A stretch of DNA of 43,328 bases from an uncultured Bacteroidales bacterium (GTDB lineage: Bacteria; Bacteroidota; Bacteroidia; Bacteroidales; Paludibacteraceae). Position numbers and translations under genes: made by a program. Every line of letters starts with the position of its first letter. The first letter of the stretch is position 1. Location of the stretch: positions 1 to 43,328 of the forward strand of contig CAMOGT010000013.1 of assembly GCA_946614295.1 (NCBI GenBank). Reading direction: 5' to 3'. Of this stretch, positions 31,421-39,345 are shown piece after piece. A model generated the notes under the pieces. The model did not search any database and was not told the origin of the DNA. It saw only the letters and a program-made list of their open reading frames with translations.

Positions 31421-32512
31421 ATGGCAGAACAAGAGGCATGGAAATGGCAAGAAATGGGAACGGCATGGAGAGGTGTCGGCATTTACCATGTTACGCTGGT
31501 TGTGCCAAGCAGAGAGGGTTTATTGGGAAGGCTTGTCATTCCTGAGAGTGATCCAAAACAGGCAGTGGTGGAAAGGACTGAGATGGGGGATAGACTTGTT
31601 GATGAGTTGGTGAATCTTCATAATTACTATCCGGAAACGCGAATCCTTCAATATTGTCTTATGCCAGACCACTTGCATGCTATTATTTATGTAACACGCC
31701 CGATGGATAAGACATTCAATACGGTCGTTCGAGGATTCTGGCAAGGAGCAAAAAAACTCGGAAGAACAATTCCTTCGTCAATTAGTCCCGAATTAAATTC
31801 GGGGTTAACAAACGAAGGGGACATTGCATGCCATGCTATTTATCCCGAATCAAATTCGGGGCTAATGGACGAAGGAGAGCAAGGAGGCAAGGCGGGAGAT
31901 AAGAACGGAGGCTTCCCATTTCCGATCTTCACGGAGCGTCCCTTTGTGCGTCCAATGTCACACAAGGGACAACTACAAACGATGATCCGCTATGTGCAGA
32001 TGAACCCGCAGAGGTTGGCAACAAAACGGTTGATGCCCGGTTATTTCAGAGTGCAGCGGGATATAGAGATTGCGGGACAGAAATATAGCGGCGTGGGAAA
32101 TATAGGCATTTTACAGGCAGAGAAGTTCTCGCCGGTACATGTACGGAGGATTTGGGTGGAAGATGCTGAGCAGCATGGAGACGCGACACTGCTACGCGAG
32201 TATATGAACGGTTGTGTACTGGCGGCTCGCAAAGGAACAGTGATGGTGTCGCCGTTCATCAGCCCGAAAGAGAAAGAGGTGTTGGAGGTATTGCTGCGCG
32301 AGAAACACACCATTATTTATATAGCGGACAATGGATTTGGGGAGTATTACAAGCCGGCAGAGGGATTGTTCGAAGCGGTTGCTGAGGGGCGGATGTTGAT
32401 TCTATCACCATGGCAGCACGATCCGGATAAGCCCCATGTGACACGAGCCGAGTGTGTGGCAATGAATAAAATGGCAGAGGGAATATGCGAGGCATTGAAC
32501 AAACCCGCATAA
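31421..32512 (+). CDS. REP-associated tyrosine transposase (RAYT), IS200/Y1 family, with C-terminal extension
   Basis: The protein has 363 residues from ATG at 31421; an earlier TTG lies inside a palindrome. GVGIYHVTLVV near 19-29 and YCLMPDHLHAIIYV near 77-90 (HUH metal site HLH) mark the Y1/RAYT fold. IRYVQMNPQRLATKR near 190-204 carries the likely catalytic Tyr. Two REP copies are translated in frame between these motifs (residues about 122-154, ELNSGL twice), and the stop codon lies inside a fourth REP. After about residue 245 comes an unfamiliar domain (SPFISPKEKEVLEVLLREKH...EYYKPAEGLFEAVAEGRML), perhaps a Rossmann/SLOG-like fold. RAYTs spread REP palindromes. Whether this one is active is open, but all key residues are present. 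Confidence 0.85.
   Translation: MAEQEAWKWQEMGTAWRGVGIYHVTLVVPSREGLLGRLVIPESDPKQAVVERTEMGDRLVDELVNLHNYYPETRILQYCLMPDHLHAIIYVTRPMDKTFNTVVRGFWQGAKKLGRTIPSSISPELNSGLTNEGDIACHAIYPESNSGLMDEGEQGGKAGDKNGGFPFPIFTERPFVRPMSHKGQLQTMIRYVQMNPQRLATKRLMPGYFRVQRDIEIAGQKYSGVGNIGILQAEKFSPVHVRRIWVEDAEQHGDATLLREYMNGCVLAARKGTVMVSPFISPKEKEVLEVLLREKHTIIYIADNGFGEYYKPAEGLFEAVAEGRMLILSPWQHDPDKPHVTRAECVAMNKMAEGICEALNKPA
31787..31822 (+). repeat. REP copy 2 (inside the RAYT gene)
   Basis: CCCGAATTAAATTCGGGG then TTAACAAACGAAGGGGAC. It is preceded by TCCTTCGTCAATTAGT, the complement of the usual flank, so this copy is an almost complete double REP. Confidence 0.8.
31844..31880 (+). repeat. REP copy 3 (inside the RAYT gene)
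   Basis: CCCGAATCAAATTCGGGG then CTAATGGACGAAGGAGAGC, in the same orientation as copy 1. Confidence 0.8.
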
Positions 32513-32535
32513 AATGCGGGGCTAATAGACGAAGG
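32504..32535 (+). repeat. REP copy 4 (contains the RAYT stop codon)
   Basis: CCCGCATAAAATGCGGG then GCTAATAGACGAAGG. The stem bases differ from the other copies in a compensating way (CA/TG for AA/TT), so pairing is kept. TAA at 32510-32512 ends the RAYT frame. Confidence 0.8.
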
Positions 32536-32614
32536 CCAAATCCTCGCAAAAAATAAAAACAGAAAACCAAACGAAACCAAATAAAGCAAACAACTAATTA
32601 ACAATAAAATCGTT

Positions 32615-33493
32615 ATGAAAAACAGAGTATTGATGACAGTGGTGGCCTTATGGGCTGTGGCGGCGGGAATGACGGCACAGGAGTTTCTGCGGGTGTTCTC
32701 GACGAGGAATAACCCGGAGCCGGTGGTGAAGAACGTTGTACGGTACAATAATGCAACCAAGTCCAAAGATCGCATCTATATCAATACTGATTACAGCTCC
32801 TATATGGTAATCCGCAAAGGAGCCAGATACTACAACGCCCTGCCGGGAGAGAACCTGGTGGAGAGCCGCCCTGTGCAGTCGCAGGCCTCGGAAGGCAACT
32901 ATGCAGCGACAGATTATTATTACTGGAGAGGTGTGTTCCCGAAGAAAGATGCGGGTGCCGGATATTATGCCCTGCCTCTGGCAGCGGGTGAGAAAGTAGT
33001 GGTAGATCCGCATACCATCCATTTCAAAGGCAGCGAGCGTGAGGAGAACTATATGTCCTTCGGCGTGCAGGAGAATGATACCGTGTATGCCATGCGCGGA
33101 GGTGTTGTTTGTCTGTCAGGCGACAAGAAAGGCGTGGTGATTAACCATGCAGACGAGACGTTCGCCGTGTACTACCACATGCGCCGCGCGTTGGTGCAAC
33201 CGGGTGAAAATGTGGAAACGGGACAGCCGGTAGGATTGGCAGCCGGTAAAGAAGTGCATGTGGGATTCGTCTATCTGGACGAGAAGTATTTCAAGCAGAA
33301 AGAGTCTGCAACCGAGTATCCCTATACACATTTTGTGCCGCAGATATGGGACGGCTCGCAGTTTGTCCGCTATGACAAGCCGGCTGTGGTAGTGGCACCT
33401 GCGCTCCCGGACGAGGTTGTCACCCAAGACATGACGAAAGCACAGAAGAAACGCTATATGAAGAACAAAAACAAAAACAACAAACATAATTAA
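32615..33493 (+). CDS. Secreted LytM/M23-like protein with degenerate active site
   Basis: The protein has 292 residues with a signal peptide (MKNRVLMTVVALWAVAAGMTAQ). The region near 155-225 (DTVYAMRGGVVCLSG, VVINHADETFAVYYHMRRALVQPGENVETGQPVGLAAG) has the layout of a LytM beta-barrel. The expected HxGxD and HxH zinc ligands are missing; the last motif reads VHVGFVY. So it may bind rather than cut cell-wall peptides. The C-terminus is a Lys/Asn tail. It lies between the RAYT gene and kdgK and may belong to the cluster host or to the inserted island. Confidence 0.65.
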   Translation: MKNRVLMTVVALWAVAAGMTAQEFLRVFSTRNNPEPVVKNVVRYNNATKSKDRIYINTDYSSYMVIRKGARYYNALPGENLVESRPVQSQASEGNYAATDYYYWRGVFPKKDAGAGYYALPLAAGEKVVVDPHTIHFKGSEREENYMSFGVQENDTVYAMRGGVVCLSGDKKGVVINHADETFAVYYHMRRALVQPGENVETGQPVGLAAGKEVHVGFVYLDEKYFKQKESATEYPYTHFVPQIWDGSQFVRYDKPAVVVAPALPDEVVTQDMTKAQKKRYMKNKNKNNKHN

Positions 33494-33528
33494 TTTTTAT
33501 TTATTAACCAACTAAATTCATTTAACCT

Positions 33529-34554
33529 ATGGCTAAAATTATTACGTTGGGCGAGATTATGCTCCGCCTGAGTCCTGAAGGACAAGACCGTTTCATCCAG
33601 TCTGATCATTTCCGTATCATCCCCGGTGGTGGTGAGGCAAACGTGGCTATTTCGTGCGCTAACTATGGCCACGAGGCTTATCTGGTAACCAAACTGCCGA
33701 AGCACGAGATCGGTCAGATTGCCGTTAACTCGCTGCGTCGTTATGGTGTGAACACCGAGTACATCGTTCGTGGCGGCGACCGCGTAGGTCTGTACTACTG
33801 CGAGACCGGTGCTTCAATGCGTCCGTCGAAAGTTATCTACGACCGCGCCCACAGCGCTATCGCTGAGGCTGATCCGAAGGATTTTGACTTCGACAAGATC
33901 ATGGAAGGTGCAGCATGGTTCCACTGGAGCGGTATCACTCCGGCTATCTCGGACAAGGCTGCTGAGATCACGAAGCTCGCTTGCGAGGCTGCAAAACGTC
34001 ACGGCGTAACCGTTTCGGTTGACCTGAACTTCCGTAAGAAACTGTGGACCAGCGAGAAAGCTATCTCGATCATGCGTCCGTTGATGAAGTATGTGGATGT
34101 TTGTATCGGCAACGAGGAAGACGCAGAGCTGTGCCTCGGCTTCAAGCCCGATGCAGACGTAGAAGGCGGCGAGACCAACGCTGAGGGCTACAAGGGCATC
34201 TTCGAGCAGATGATGAAAGAGTTCGGCTTCAAGTACGTTGTTTCGACGCTTCGCGAGAGCTACAGCGCTACCTTCAACGGCTGGAAAGCTATGATCTACA
34301 ACGGCAAGGAGTTCTACCAGAGCAAGCGTTACGAGATCAACCCGATCATCGACCGCGTAGGTGGCGGTGACTCGTTCTCCGGCGGTTTGATCCACGGTAT
34401 GCTCAAGTATCCGGGCGACCAGGCATCGGCTCTTGAGTTCGCAGTAGCTGCTTCGGCTCTGAAGCACACCATCAACGGCGACTACAACCTCGTAAGCGAA
34501 GACGAAGTGCTGAGCCTTGCCGGTGGTAACGCTAATGGTCGTGTACAACGCTAA
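33529..34554 (+). CDS. kdgK: 2-Keto-3-deoxygluconate kinase (PfkB family)
   Basis: The protein has 341 residues. It phosphorylates KDG to KDPG with ATP in hexuronate breakdown. The PfkB entry LGEIMLRLSPEG near 6-17, GGGEANVAISCANYG near 33-47, VSVDLNFRKKLW near 162-173 and the anion-hole/catalytic DRVGGGDSFSGGL near 280-292 are present. The assignment to KDG rather than another sugar rests on the next gene, a KDPG aldolase, and on uxaC and exuT in the cluster. The gap to eda is entirely a heptamer array. Codon use looks strongly biased, as in a highly expressed gene. Confidence 0.92.
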   Translation: MAKIITLGEIMLRLSPEGQDRFIQSDHFRIIPGGGEANVAISCANYGHEAYLVTKLPKHEIGQIAVNSLRRYGVNTEYIVRGGDRVGLYYCETGASMRPSKVIYDRAHSAIAEADPKDFDFDKIMEGAAWFHWSGITPAISDKAAEITKLACEAAKRHGVTVSVDLNFRKKLWTSEKAISIMRPLMKYVDVCIGNEEDAELCLGFKPDADVEGGETNAEGYKGIFEQMMKEFGFKYVVSTLRESYSATFNGWKAMIYNGKEFYQSKRYEINPIIDRVGGGDSFSGGLIHGMLKYPGDQASALEFAVAASALKHTINGDYNLVSEDEVLSLAGGNANGRVQR

Positions 34555-34584
34555 TTACGAATTACAAATTACGAATTACGAATT
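34554..34584 (+). repeat. ATTACGA heptamer array between kdgK and eda
   Basis: Units ATTACGA, ATTACAA, ATTACGA, ATTACGA and a final ATT run from the last base of the kdgK stop codon to the eda start codon. The whole gap is repeat. Confidence 0.95.
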
Positions 34585-35253
34585 ATGGCAAAATTTGATA
34601 AATTTCAGGTGATGGCGAAGATTGCCGCTGCACCGATGGTTCCTGTGTTCTATCACAAGGACGTAGAAGTATGTAAAAATGTTATTAAGGCTTGCTACGA
34701 GGGCGGCGTACGCGCTTTCGAGTTCACCAACCGCGGCGATTTCGCACACGAGGTGTTCGGCGAGTTGAGCAAGTGGGTGGCTAAAGAGTGCCCGGAGCTG
34801 GCTCTCGGTATCGGTAGCGTGGTTGATGCTCCGACGGCTGCGCTGTACTTGCAATTAGGCGCTAACTTCGTAGTTGGTCCGCTCTTCAACAAAGATATTG
34901 CGGTTGTCTGCAACCGTCGTTGCGTGACTTACTGTCCGGGTTGCCTCACACCGAGCGAGATCGGTGCAGCTCAGGAGGTGGGTTGCGACTTCACAAAGGT
35001 GTTCCCGGGTGACGTAGTAGGTCCGAACCTCGTGAAGGGTCTGATGGCTCCGATGCCGTGGTCGAAGATCATGGTTACCGGCGGTGTCGCTCCGGAGAAA
35101 GAGAATCTGGAGAAATGGTTCGCTGCAGGCGTTTACTGCGTAGGTATGGGTTCCAAACTCTTCCCGAGCGACAAGGTAAAAGCCGGCGACTGGGCATACG
35201 TAACCGCCAAGTGCAAAGAGTGCTTTGAGATCATCGCAAATTGTAAAAAATAA
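34585..35253 (+). CDS. eda: 2-Keto-3-deoxy-6-phosphogluconate aldolase
   Basis: The protein has 222 residues, normal for class I KDPG aldolase. It cleaves KDPG to pyruvate and glyceraldehyde 3-phosphate. MVPVFYHKD near 18-26, [10 protein letters not shown] near 45-54 (active-site Glu), [11 protein letters not shown] near 92-102 and [18 protein letters not shown] near 136-153 with the Schiff-base Lys are seen. It directly follows kdgK, so the pair forms the last two steps of hexuronate use. Confidence 0.95.
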   Translation: MAKFDKFQVMAKIAAAPMVPVFYHKDVEVCKNVIKACYEGGVRAFEFTNRGDFAHEVFGELSKWVAKECPELALGIGSVVDAPTAALYLQLGANFVVGPLFNKDIAVVCNRRCVTYCPGCLTPSEIGAAQEVGCDFTKVFPGDVVGPNLVKGLMAPMPWSKIMVTGGVAPEKENLEKWFAAGVYCVGMGSKLFPSDKVKAGDWAYVTAKCKECFEIIANCKK

Positions 35254-35257
35254 TGAA

Positions 35258-35345
35258 TCAAGAGTCAGGAATCAGGAATAAGGACTTGAATGTTTTGTAT
35301 TGTAAATTCATTTGGGTCTTGACTCTTGGCTCCTGACTCCTTAAT
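35258..35345 (+). repeat. Inverted GTCAGGA/TCCTGAC words before exuT
   Basis: CAAGAGTCAGGAATCAGGA at about 35260-35279 and GGCTCCTGACTCC at about 35328-35340, together with TCTTGACTCTTGG, make an imperfect inverted repeat with 7-bp words on each side. It could fold into a hairpin between eda and exuT, damping readthrough. Confidence 0.5.
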
Positions 35346-35356
35346 CCAAAACAACA

Positions 35357-36814
35357 ATGAATGACGTTAAAAAAGCAGTCATGACCAACTGGCGTTGGGT
35401 CATGTGTGCGATGCTTTTCTTCGCCACCACCGTCAACTACATGGACCGTCAGGTTCTGTCGTTGACCTTCAAAGAGTTTATTCAGCCTGAGTTCCACTGG
35501 ACCGACTCCGACTACGGAACCATCACCGGTGTGTTCTCCATCGCCTATGCTATCTTCTGCCTCTTTGCCGGTAAGTTCATCGATTGGATGGGCACGAAGA
35601 AAGGTTACCTGATTGCCATCGTTGTATGGTCGTTAGGTGCCGTCATGCACGCAGGCTGCGGTATTGCCACCACTTGGTTCGTAAGCGGTGTGGACTCTGT
35701 AGCTGCTCTGCGCGCGGTGGAAGCCGGTAGCGCGCTGGCCAGTTCGATTGCGATGGTCAGTGTGTGGCTGTTCCTGGCTTGCCGTATGGTGCTGGGTCTT
35801 GGTGAGGCGGGTAACTTCCCTGCTGCTATCAAGGTGACCGCAGAGTATTTCCCGAAGAAAGACCGTGCTTTCGCTACCTCTATCTTCAACGCAGGCGCAT
35901 CGGTAGGTGCGTTGGCAGCTCCGGCTACTATTCCTCTGCTGGCTAAATCCATGGGCTGGGAGTGGGCGTTCATCATCATCGGTGCGCTGGGCTTCCTCTG
36001 GGCGGCTATCTGGATCTTTGTCTATGACAAACCCGAAGAGAGCAAGCATGTGAATGAGGCTGAGTTGGAGTACATCCATCAGGACGATAAAGAGCAATCA
36101 GCTGTCAGCAATCAGCCGTCAGAGGAGAAACAGATGTCGTTTGGTGAGGCTTTCAAGCATAAACAGACCTGGTCATTTGCGTTTGGTAAGTTCATGACCG
36201 ACGGCGTTTGGTGGTTCTTCCTGTTCTGGGCTCCGGCTTATTTCCAGGACCAGTTCGGCATCAAGGCTTCCGACCCACAGGGTATAGCACTGATTTTCAC
36301 GCTGTACGCTATCGTAACAGTGATTTCGCTGTTCGGCGGCTATCTGCCTAAGATCTTCGTAGAGAAGAAAGGCATGGAGCCGTACGCAGGCCGTATGCGT
36401 GCTATGTTGATTTTTGCGTTCTTCCCATTGCTGGCGTTGTTTGCCCAGCCTTTAGGCCGTGAGATGGGTCCTTGGGCTGTAGCTATCATCATCGGTATCG
36501 TGGGGGCCGCTCACCAGAGCTGGAGCGCGAATATCTTTTCCACCACGGGTGACATGTTCCCGAAATCGGCTGTCGCAACCATCACCGGTATCGGTGCCAT
36601 GGCAGGCGGCGTAGGCTCGTTCCTCATCAACAAAGGTTCGGGTGTTCTCTTCGACTACTCCGCAGGTTTAGGTGATGCATTCGCATTCATGGGCTTTACG
36701 GGTAAAGAAGCAGGCTACATGATTGTGTTCTGCATCTGCGCAGTAGCATATTTGATCGGCTGGTCTGTAATGAAGGCTCTTGTGCCGAAATACAAACCGG
36801 TAGTAGTAGAATAA
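35357..36814 (+). CDS. exuT: MFS hexuronate transporter
   Basis: The protein has 485 residues with 12 predicted transmembrane helices and a central cytoplasmic loop near 225-265. NYMDRQVLSLTFKEF near 27-41 and LGLGEAGNFPAAIKVTAEYFPKKDRA near 148-173 match the anion:cation symporter family of ExuT. It likely imports glucuronate or galacturonate with protons. The loop contains QSAVSNQPSEE, encoded by AATCAGC/TGTCAGC heptamers (36096-36123). It lies directly after eda in the hexuronate cluster. Confidence 0.9.
   Translation: MNDVKKAVMTNWRWVMCAMLFFATTVNYMDRQVLSLTFKEFIQPEFHWTDSDYGTITGVFSIAYAIFCLFAGKFIDWMGTKKGYLIAIVVWSLGAVMHAGCGIATTWFVSGVDSVAALRAVEAGSALASSIAMVSVWLFLACRMVLGLGEAGNFPAAIKVTAEYFPKKDRAFATSIFNAGASVGALAAPATIPLLAKSMGWEWAFIIIGALGFLWAAIWIFVYDKPEESKHVNEAELEYIHQDDKEQSAVSNQPSEEKQMSFGEAFKHKQTWSFAFGKFMTDGVWWFFLFWAPAYFQDQFGIKASDPQGIALIFTLYAIVTVISLFGGYLPKIFVEKKGMEPYAGRMRAMLIFAFFPLLALFAQPLGREMGPWAVAIIIGIVGAAHQSWSANIFSTTGDMFPKSAVATITGIGAMAGGVGSFLINKGSGVLFDYSAGLGDAFAFMGFTGKEAGYMIVFCICAVAYLIGWSVMKALVPKYKPVVVE
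36096..36123 (+). repeat. AATCAGC/TGTCAGC heptamer array inside exuT
   Basis: Units AATCAGC, TGTCAGC, AATCAGC, CGTCAGA in the central loop. The encoded QSAVS word resembles that of the ssb array. Confidence 0.75.
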
Positions 36815-36830
36815 ATCATTCTATAGGCGT

Positions 36831-39002
36831 ATGAAACGCATCCTTTTATCTGTAGTAGCGGGCCTCGTGTCCGCTACTATGGCATGGGGAGCCGGCATTA
36901 ACTACAACGGCACGCCCCTGCAGGAAAACAATGAGTTCACGCGTACTCTATGCGGGACAACCAATAAAGATGACATGAAAGAGATAAGCGGTCTGGCTTA
37001 TTCTCGGGTCACTCCCGGATACCTCTGGGCGCACGGAGATGAAAATCTGAACGAAAACCGCAAACTCATTGCCATGAACCCCAACGGAACATTGGCAATG
37101 ACGGTAAATCTGACCACGCCGGGAACTACCCGCGACGACTGGGAAGACATTGCTACGGGTGTCTATGGAAACAAGAATTATATTTTTGTCGGCGCCATAG
37201 GAGATAATGATTTGCAGTTCAACGACAGCTACTACATCTACTATTTCGAGGAACCGGCCATCAGTTCCGGCACGCAGAATGTGACGGTCAATACGATCCG
37301 CTTCGGTTATCCGGACAATACGGCGCATAACACCGAGACGCTGATGTACGACAATGTGGAGCAGATGTTCTACATCGCCGACAAAGTCGATGGCGTGTGC
37401 CATTTGTACAAACTGCCTTTCCGTACGGATTACGGCACCGGTGTGCAGCGTCTGACGGAGGTTTGTGCGCTGGGTAACGGCTCCCAGTTTAAGTTAGCCA
37501 ACGGCGGTGACATCACTCCTGACGGTCGTTGGATGGCAATCAAGAACGAGGAATATATCCTTCTCTGGGAGCGTCAGGGAACAGAAAGCCTGAGTGCTAC
37601 CGCGCAACGCGAACCGGTGCAGGTGATGGCATACCAGAAGGAAAAACAAGGTGAGGCATTGGCGTGGAAAGATGCCTCTACATTTTACACAACCTCCGAT
37701 GACAAGAAAAATCAACCGATTTATCAATACGTGCGCGCGGTAGATCCGAGCGTAGCAGAGCTGACGGGTATTACTCTCAACGGGCAACCGCTTTCAAGCT
37801 TCTCGGCGAGTGAAACAACGTATAGCGTAGTCTTGCCCTACGGCACGACTTCCATGCCTTCTATCGCTGCAACCACGGCTAACGAAGGCACGGTGCAGGT
37901 AAATCTGCCGCTATCTATGCCGGGTGCAGCTACTATTGTTTGTACCTCCAAGGATGGCCAGAACTCCGTTACTTATACCATCAATCTGAGCATTAGTGAG
38001 ACACCGTCTACGGACGCTACGCTGAAGAGTCTGAGCATTAACGGAAATGCAATCGAGGGCTTCAAAGCCGACAGTCTTGCGTACGCAATGACGATCGCTT
38101 ATACGGCAGAACTGCCGGTTGTGACGGCTGAGGCTAATGACGATTTTGCTACGGCGGTTGTCAATAATGTGACGGAGGTCACGAAGGCAGGGAACAACGC
38201 TACGATTGTTGTGACAGCCCAAGATGGCACAACGCAGTTGACCTATACGGTTATGTTCAAGCGCGCCGATGCTATCAAGAAACTCAATGAGGTGATCATG
38301 TCCAACCACTATAGTGCTTTCATACCTGAAAAAGACTCCTCTCGCATACAGGCTTACTACCTTGCCGGCGAGAGTGTGCCGACGGTAATTAGTCATAGTG
38401 AGGGGGACGGTACCACATGGTCGCAAAACGGCAATGTGATTACTCTTACCGGCGCTGACGGAACAAGCGTAAGTTACAATCTTATTGTTGAGGCAGTAAC
38501 TCCGGTTGAGTTCTCCGCCGCGGAAATCGTCTTCGACGGTACAGAGACGTGGGTCAAAGGCGGCTATGGATGGGATGGTACCAAGAAATGGAAGTTCTCC
38601 AAGACCGATAGTGACTATACGCGCGAAATGAATGGTAAAACCCACGTGGAGCTGTTCCTGCCGGCATGCGACACTGTTGTTCTCAAGTCGATGAGCAAGG
38701 AGCGCGCCGTAAGAATTTACATCAACGGTCAGGCCGTCGGCAGCCAGATGACACTGGCAGTGTCAGGTAATGCCGTAGCGGTCAACCAAAAAGCACCTTT
38801 CATGCTTACAATTGTCTCGGCGCAGACGAGCGGTGACGGCGGCGTGGCGGCTATCCGCATGGCGCGTCAGGAAAACAGCGGTATGGGCGTTGATAAGGTA
38901 CAAAGTGACCAAGTACAATGTACAAAGGTTTTTGAGAACGGCGTTCTCTATCTGATGTACAATGGGACGAAGTACAATATCCAAGGCCAACGCGTGCAAT
39001 AA
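36831..39002 (+). CDS. Secreted protein: beta-propeller-like domain, cadherin-like sandwich domains, C-terminal tail
   Basis: The protein has 723 residues with a signal peptide (MKRILLSVVAGLVSATMAWG). Residues about 45-310 look like a beta-propeller (ISGLAYSRVTPGYLWAHGDEN, TRDDWEDIATG, GGDITPDGRWMAIKNEE). Two or three repeats near 312-480 have the form of cadherin-like beta-sandwich domains (ELTGITLNGQPLSSF, TLKSLSINGNAIEGF). The end YNIQGQRVQ resembles the short C-terminal tails of secreted Bacteroidales proteins. Odd: DKVQSDQVQCTKVF near 690-703 is encoded by GTACAAA/GTGACCA heptamer-like words (38896-38928). Substrate unknown. It is 16 bp after exuT, so it may belong to the hexuronate operon. 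Confidence 0.75.
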   Translation: MKRILLSVVAGLVSATMAWGAGINYNGTPLQENNEFTRTLCGTTNKDDMKEISGLAYSRVTPGYLWAHGDENLNENRKLIAMNPNGTLAMTVNLTTPGTTRDDWEDIATGVYGNKNYIFVGAIGDNDLQFNDSYYIYYFEEPAISSGTQNVTVNTIRFGYPDNTAHNTETLMYDNVEQMFYIADKVDGVCHLYKLPFRTDYGTGVQRLTEVCALGNGSQFKLANGGDITPDGRWMAIKNEEYILLWERQGTESLSATAQREPVQVMAYQKEKQGEALAWKDASTFYTTSDDKKNQPIYQYVRAVDPSVAELTGITLNGQPLSSFSASETTYSVVLPYGTTSMPSIAATTANEGTVQVNLPLSMPGAATIVCTSKDGQNSVTYTINLSISETPSTDATLKSLSINGNAIEGFKADSLAYAMTIAYTAELPVVTAEANDDFATAVVNNVTEVTKAGNNATIVVTAQDGTTQLTYTVMFKRADAIKKLNEVIMSNHYSAFIPEKDSSRIQAYYLAGESVPTVISHSEGDGTTWSQNGNVITLTGADGTSVSYNLIVEAVTPVEFSAAEIVFDGTETWVKGGYGWDGTKKWKFSKTDSDYTREMNGKTHVELFLPACDTVVLKSMSKERAVRIYINGQAVGSQMTLAVSGNAVAVNQKAPFMLTIVSAQTSGDGGVAAIRMARQENSGMGVDKVQSDQVQCTKVFENGVLYLMYNGTKYNIQGQRVQ

Positions 39003-39018
39003 TGCGTTTCATTCATAT

Positions 39019-39056
39019 AAAGAAATGCCCTCGACGTTCATCGGGGGCATTTCTTT
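39019..39056. terminator. Bidirectional terminator between two convergent genes
   Basis: AAAGAAATGCCC (39019-39030) pairs with GGGCATTTCTTT (39045-39056), with A and T runs on both sides so that it can serve both strands. Confidence 0.85.
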
Positions 39057-39283
39057 TACTCTACCACTTGGGCATCTTCGTACTTGTCGTTCTTGTCCTT
39101 CTCGGGCATGATGAGCATCATAATGATGTACAGAATCAAGCCGGGGAACGCAGCGCTGAAGAAGCTTAATGCTGCGTAAAGGATACGTACCAGGGTCGGA
39201 TCAATGTCAAAATACTCGGCGATACCGCCACAAACGCCTGCCAAAATCTTATTGGTAGAGCGGGTTAGTTTTTTCTGTGCCAT
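39056..39283 (-). CDS. PspC domain protein
   Basis: The protein has 75 residues. KLTRSTNKILAGVCGGIAEYFDIDPTLVRILYA is the PspC domain, and a transmembrane helix follows near 35-60 (LSFFSAAFPGLILYIIMMLIM). The tail is acidic. In other bacteria PspC senses membrane stress with PspB. Small PspC proteins without psp partners are common in this phylum and their role is unclear. An ACCATTT/GTCATTT repeat-like gap separates it from aroC upstream on the same strand. Confidence 0.92.
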   Translation of the reverse strand: MAQKKLTRSTNKILAGVCGGIAEYFDIDPTLVRILYAALSFFSAAFPGLILYIIMMLIMPEKDKNDKYEDAQVVE

Positions 39284-39345
39284 AAAGATATTACCAATTT
39301 ATTTATTTACCATTTTGTCATTTATTTTTCCATTTGCTCATTTTG

